Positions 59,842-64,000 of a stretch of 64,000 nt of DNA are shown in pieces (positions within the stretch are counted from its first letter, which is position 1; every line of letters starts with the position of its first letter). A program made the translations under genes and the position numbers. The notes below the pieces were generated by a model. It worked only from the letters and a program-made list of their open reading frames with translations. It was not told the DNA's origin and did not search any database. Source of the DNA: Microbotryum silenes-acaulis (lineage: Eukaryota; Basidiomycota; Microbotryomycetes; Microbotryales; Microbotryaceae); contig QPFY01000006.1 of assembly GCA_003665825.1 (NCBI GenBank), forward strand, positions 1,488,001 to 1,552,000, in the 5' to 3' direction.

Positions 59842-60394
59842 TTAGGCACCCCCAGAGGTACTGAAGTTGCAATTCAACTGCTTCTCCTCATACTCTGTGC
59901 GAGATAGATACACCATTTTGTATATGCCTGGAAGGAACTTGCATGGCTCAAGAGGTACAAAGCTCGTCGAGAAAGAAAGAAATTAGCGACAATGCCTTCA
60001 GGACAATTTGACGCACGTTGCGCAGAGCTTTCCCGCGACCTATTAAGCCCAATTAGGCCAAATGAGACCAATTTAGGACAACGGCCGCTTCGTGTTTTGA
60101 GAGTTCACGCGCCATTGCAGCGGGCCTCCTAACCCTTCCTCCCACTCACTGCCACAAGGCGCTACTAAAAGATCTCCACCCGTCCATAAGTTGCCTCCAT
60201 CATCAGCTATCGATCTCGCCCTGAACTTTACCGAATGAATCGACCGTATGGTACCCACTACAGGTATCGAAAGGTGTGACTGATGCGGTAGTCTTCGTCA
60301 AAAGACACCGCCAGCGACAGGCGGTACTAGCAGCCGCCGACGAAGACGTGGCGTGGCGTCAACGACAGGCGGCGGGACCAGCGCGCGGTCGAAA
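59842..60394. other. Intergenic after APC1
   Basis: About 550 bp. No gene seen. Short CGACAGGCGG words recur at 60314-60373 just before the foldback element. Confidence 0.45.
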
Positions 60395-60893
60395 CTAATA
60401 GTTGTCTACTGATCCCATCGACAGGCGCACGTGTCTCTCGAGAAGAGGATACACCCGAATGCGGAGTTCTCAGGCGAGTCTCAATCACCACACTTGCGAG
60501 GATAATGACTTGTCCCCCGCAGCGGGGGGGGGGGGGGTATGCTTCATCTCTTCAGAACTCATCGCGAAGCGTGGGCGAGTGTCGAAGCAGCGTGGCCAAA
60601 GACTTGTTCGAAGGTGGGGGACGGAGGTCCCTGCACTTCGGCTGACTTCGTGCCGAATGATGCGCAACAAGATCAGGTTTAACTTCTCCTCCGTCCCTCC
60701 CCCTTCCTTTCCCCTTGAGCGAGTCTTTGGCCACGCTGCTTCCCACACTCGCTCGAACACGCTTCGTGATGAATTCTGAAGATGAGGATCGTGAAGGGTG
60801 ATTGGGAGATTTGCCTGTAAAACTCCGCATTCGGGTCAATCACCTTCTCAAGAGACACGCGCGCCTATCGATGGGATCAGTAGACATATTAGG
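60395..60893. repeat. Foldback element: long inverted repeat of about 500 bp
   Basis: The two halves are near-complementary. The outer left arm TGTCTACTGATCCCATCG (60403 on) matches, as reverse complement, the right arm ending at 60886. The match continues inward through ACCCGAATGCGGAGTT, the TTCAGAA-TTCATC region, CGAAGCGTG and GAAGCAGCGTGGCCAAAGAC. Arms are roughly 200-240 bp with a short unpaired centre near 60625-60710. The left arm carries extra sequence including a 14-nt G run (60524-60537). Outer flanks CTAATA and TATTAG also pair. No transposase is present, so it is either a non-autonomous foldback/MITE-like element or a local inverted duplication. Transcription through it would give a long hairpin RNA. 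Confidence 0.85.
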
Positions 60894-62254
60894 TCGAATG
60901 CCAGGTGGATGAAACCCGATGACCCGCGGGGAACAATCCCGTTTTCACTGCAGCATACGTAACACACTACTAGCCCAAAAGTGATGGAGTGCTGCTGCGG
61001 CTTTCCTATTGAGGATGTTTTGTGATCGACTTTCATCGACTTTCATGGCAGCCGCTATTCGGACAAATGGAGATCCCGCTGGAGTGGAATTTTCAGAATA
61101 TCATTGACAAGTGGGATGTCAAAAATTGCTCTTAATTTGAGTCAAGATCAACATATACTTCATCACTTTGGAAGGTACTTAGCATCAACATCTTACGTGA
61201 CTAGAAGATGCCTCAGAGTCGCAGGGCGGCGGAAAGTGGATCTGTCAGAATAGCCCCCTGTCACGAAACTGGTCAACTGAATTGTCAATGTAGCTTCACT
61301 CCTTGTAGGAGAGCACGGCACCCCTGCGAGCACAGATTAAGTCTTTATTGTACCTATTGCAGGTCGAGTACTTGATGGACTGATACATAGAGACCAAGGT
61401 CCTTACATACAACTCCCTGCCTCATTCAACACCCAAGTCTCGGAAGAGCGAAGTACGTTCGTCGAAGCCCGCTAGGGGGGTGCAACAGGTCATGGAACGC
61501 GTGTCCGGGCGAGGCTTCTAGAGCAACGGTCGTACTCAAACTGTTGAACTTGGTCCAGGTGGATAGCACAATACGCCACTCTCATATACAATCCTCGAAG
61601 ACATGACTCCTGAAAAACTCTTGAACCCCCATCTTTGCCCCCCCACTTTCCCAAGCTCCCAACAGCCGATTCGAGCATTCTTCGGCCAGCACGAATTTGA
61701 GGAATACTCAGAGGAATACTCCGTATCCTACCTGGACCTTCACGTACCCCCCTCCCCTCCCCTCCAAACCTCGTTCATCATCCCGAACCCATCGCGAAGC
61801 CACAACCCACTGATGACCCAACTCCGAGTCGCTTTCTTTGAGAAGTCGAAACGACTACGTCTAACCGATGACGAGGTGTTTGTCAAAATCCCGTTTTTAG
61901 AAGACGAAGCGCAAGAAAATAATTTCGCCCCTGGTTCAGGAACGAGATTATTCCTTGGCCCGATGAGGTGGAAGTGACTATCTCGTCCAGCTCTTCGTTA
62001 AGGCTCAACGACGCTCTCGGCGATCCTTTGTGCCCCCCCGGGGCGGTCATATTGGGTAGGACGAGGTTGATAGATTTTCTTTGTCCTAGAGTCCAAGAGG
62101 TCACACGCAGCGAAGATGACTTTAATGGCCTAATTATGGTAAAGGTGGTAGAACCCTAAAAGAAGTAATGCAGTACAACAACCGGGTATCGACGAATTGA
62201 AAAAGAAGAACGATGAGAGTAAGAGAGTAACTGGGTGAGGGCCAGCGCCAATTC
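60894..62254. other. Intergenic, about 1.4 kb, no firm gene
   Basis: One plus-strand open frame of 124 codons (61603-61977) is the only candidate and is listed separately. The rest has no recognisable feature. Confidence 0.45.
61603..61977 (+). CDS. Doubtful hypothetical ORF, 124 codons
   Basis: A single-exon frame starting MTPEKLLNPH and ending LFLGPMRWK. It is Pro/Ser/Glu-rich, has a short internal duplication (EEYSEEYS, from a direct repeat of GAGGAATACTC) and no recognised domain. There is no splice or homology support. It may be chance or the remnant of a larger gene. It could also be part of an untranslated region of DIM1, which ends 278 bp away on the other strand. Confidence 0.2.
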   Translation: MTPEKLLNPHLCPPTFPSSQQPIRAFFGQHEFEEYSEEYSVSYLDLHVPPSPPLQTSFIIPNPSRSHNPLMTQLRVAFFEKSKRLRLTDDEVFVKIPFLEDEAQENNFAPGSGTRLFLGPMRWK

Positions 62255-63734
<1,480 letters not shown>

Positions 63735-64000
63735 GATATGATGCAGGGCCGTAGCGGAATAGAAGATACGATAAGAAGCTGATGTGAGTATCCAAACTCT
63801 GTTGAGGTACGTGGGGGCTGAGGAGGTGGCGGCGGAAGCTGAGCTCCGCAAGCTTGCGAAGCGCTCGGACATGTTTGCCGCGCTCAGGGGGTCAAAGAAT
63901 TCTCAGTCTGGCACTGCCGGGCCGCCATCGCGCAGAGAATGTATGCCACAATTCAGCTTCATTTCACAAAAATGTAGTTTTCATGTTGAGGCGGGGGGGT
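63735..64000. other. 5' region of DIM1 up to the window edge
   Basis: About 266 bp upstream of the DIM1 start. It contains an alternative in-frame upstream ATG at 63872. Nothing else is recognised before the right edge. Confidence 0.4.

Noticed and set aside
60402..60779. A 125-codon plus-strand frame
   Set aside because: It lies inside the foldback element and is read through its inverted arms and G-run; there is no sign of a protein.
63735..63872. Extension of DIM1 to an upstream in-frame ATG
   Set aside because: It adds 46 residues rich in Ser/Ala that the family lacks; the ATG at 63734 gives the usual N-terminus.

Overview
This 64 kb window is nuclear DNA of an intron-rich basidiomycete fungus. 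The evidence is short introns (about 45-120 nt), GT/AG sites in nearly every gene, proteins typical of fungi (Msb1/Mug8-type scaffold, Dal5-type permease, Lhs1, Set2, Apc1, Dbp6, Sec12) and a fungal Helitron relic. The density of very small exons and the codon style suggest Pucciniomycotina, perhaps a Microbotryomycetes yeast. That placement is an inference. No rRNA, tRNA or CRISPR was found. All exon structures were assembled by hand from splice signals, reading phase and family motifs; each intact complete model adds up to a whole number of codons.

Left part (1-27.4 kb): SFT2 (runs off the left edge), a NIPA-type Mg2+ transporter, an MSB1-like polarity scaffold, the DEAD-box helicase DBP6, a UBA/zinc-finger/UBX p97 adaptor, an unrecognised 137-residue protein, SEC12, a RING-CH membrane E3 ligase, an AT-hook protein and the ER chaperone LHS1. 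SFT2, SEC12, LHS1, the UBX protein and the RING-CH ligase all belong to secretory or proteostasis functions, but they are scattered housekeeping genes, not a cluster.

Middle part (27.4-47.4 kb): a gene-poor stretch holds a decayed, truncated Helitron (about 28.1-31.35 kb) with tandem repeats before it and a candidate 3' hairpin. It is followed by a Dal5-family permease, a SAP-like multi-pass membrane protein, an acyl-CoA-binding-protein-like gene with an internal TGA, a JmjC hydroxylase (JMJD5/KDM8 type), a divergent RNase P subunit-like gene, SET2 and an SGNH-hydrolase-like pseudogene.

Right part (47.4-64 kb): a nucleotide-diphospho-sugar transferase-like protein, a fumarylacetoacetate hydrolase family enzyme, malate dehydrogenase, APC1, a foldback (long inverted repeat) element of about 500 bp, and the 18S rRNA dimethyltransferase DIM1 at the right edge.

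The most notable signals are microexons of 7, 11, 12, 17, 19, 21 and 27 nt in five unrelated genes, a GC-AG intron in SFT2, G/C homopolymers of 10-24 nt placed repeatedly inside introns, the foldback element, the Helitron relic, a duplicated promoter segment between SEC12 and the RING-CH gene, and two genes broken by single stop codons inside conserved coding sequence.
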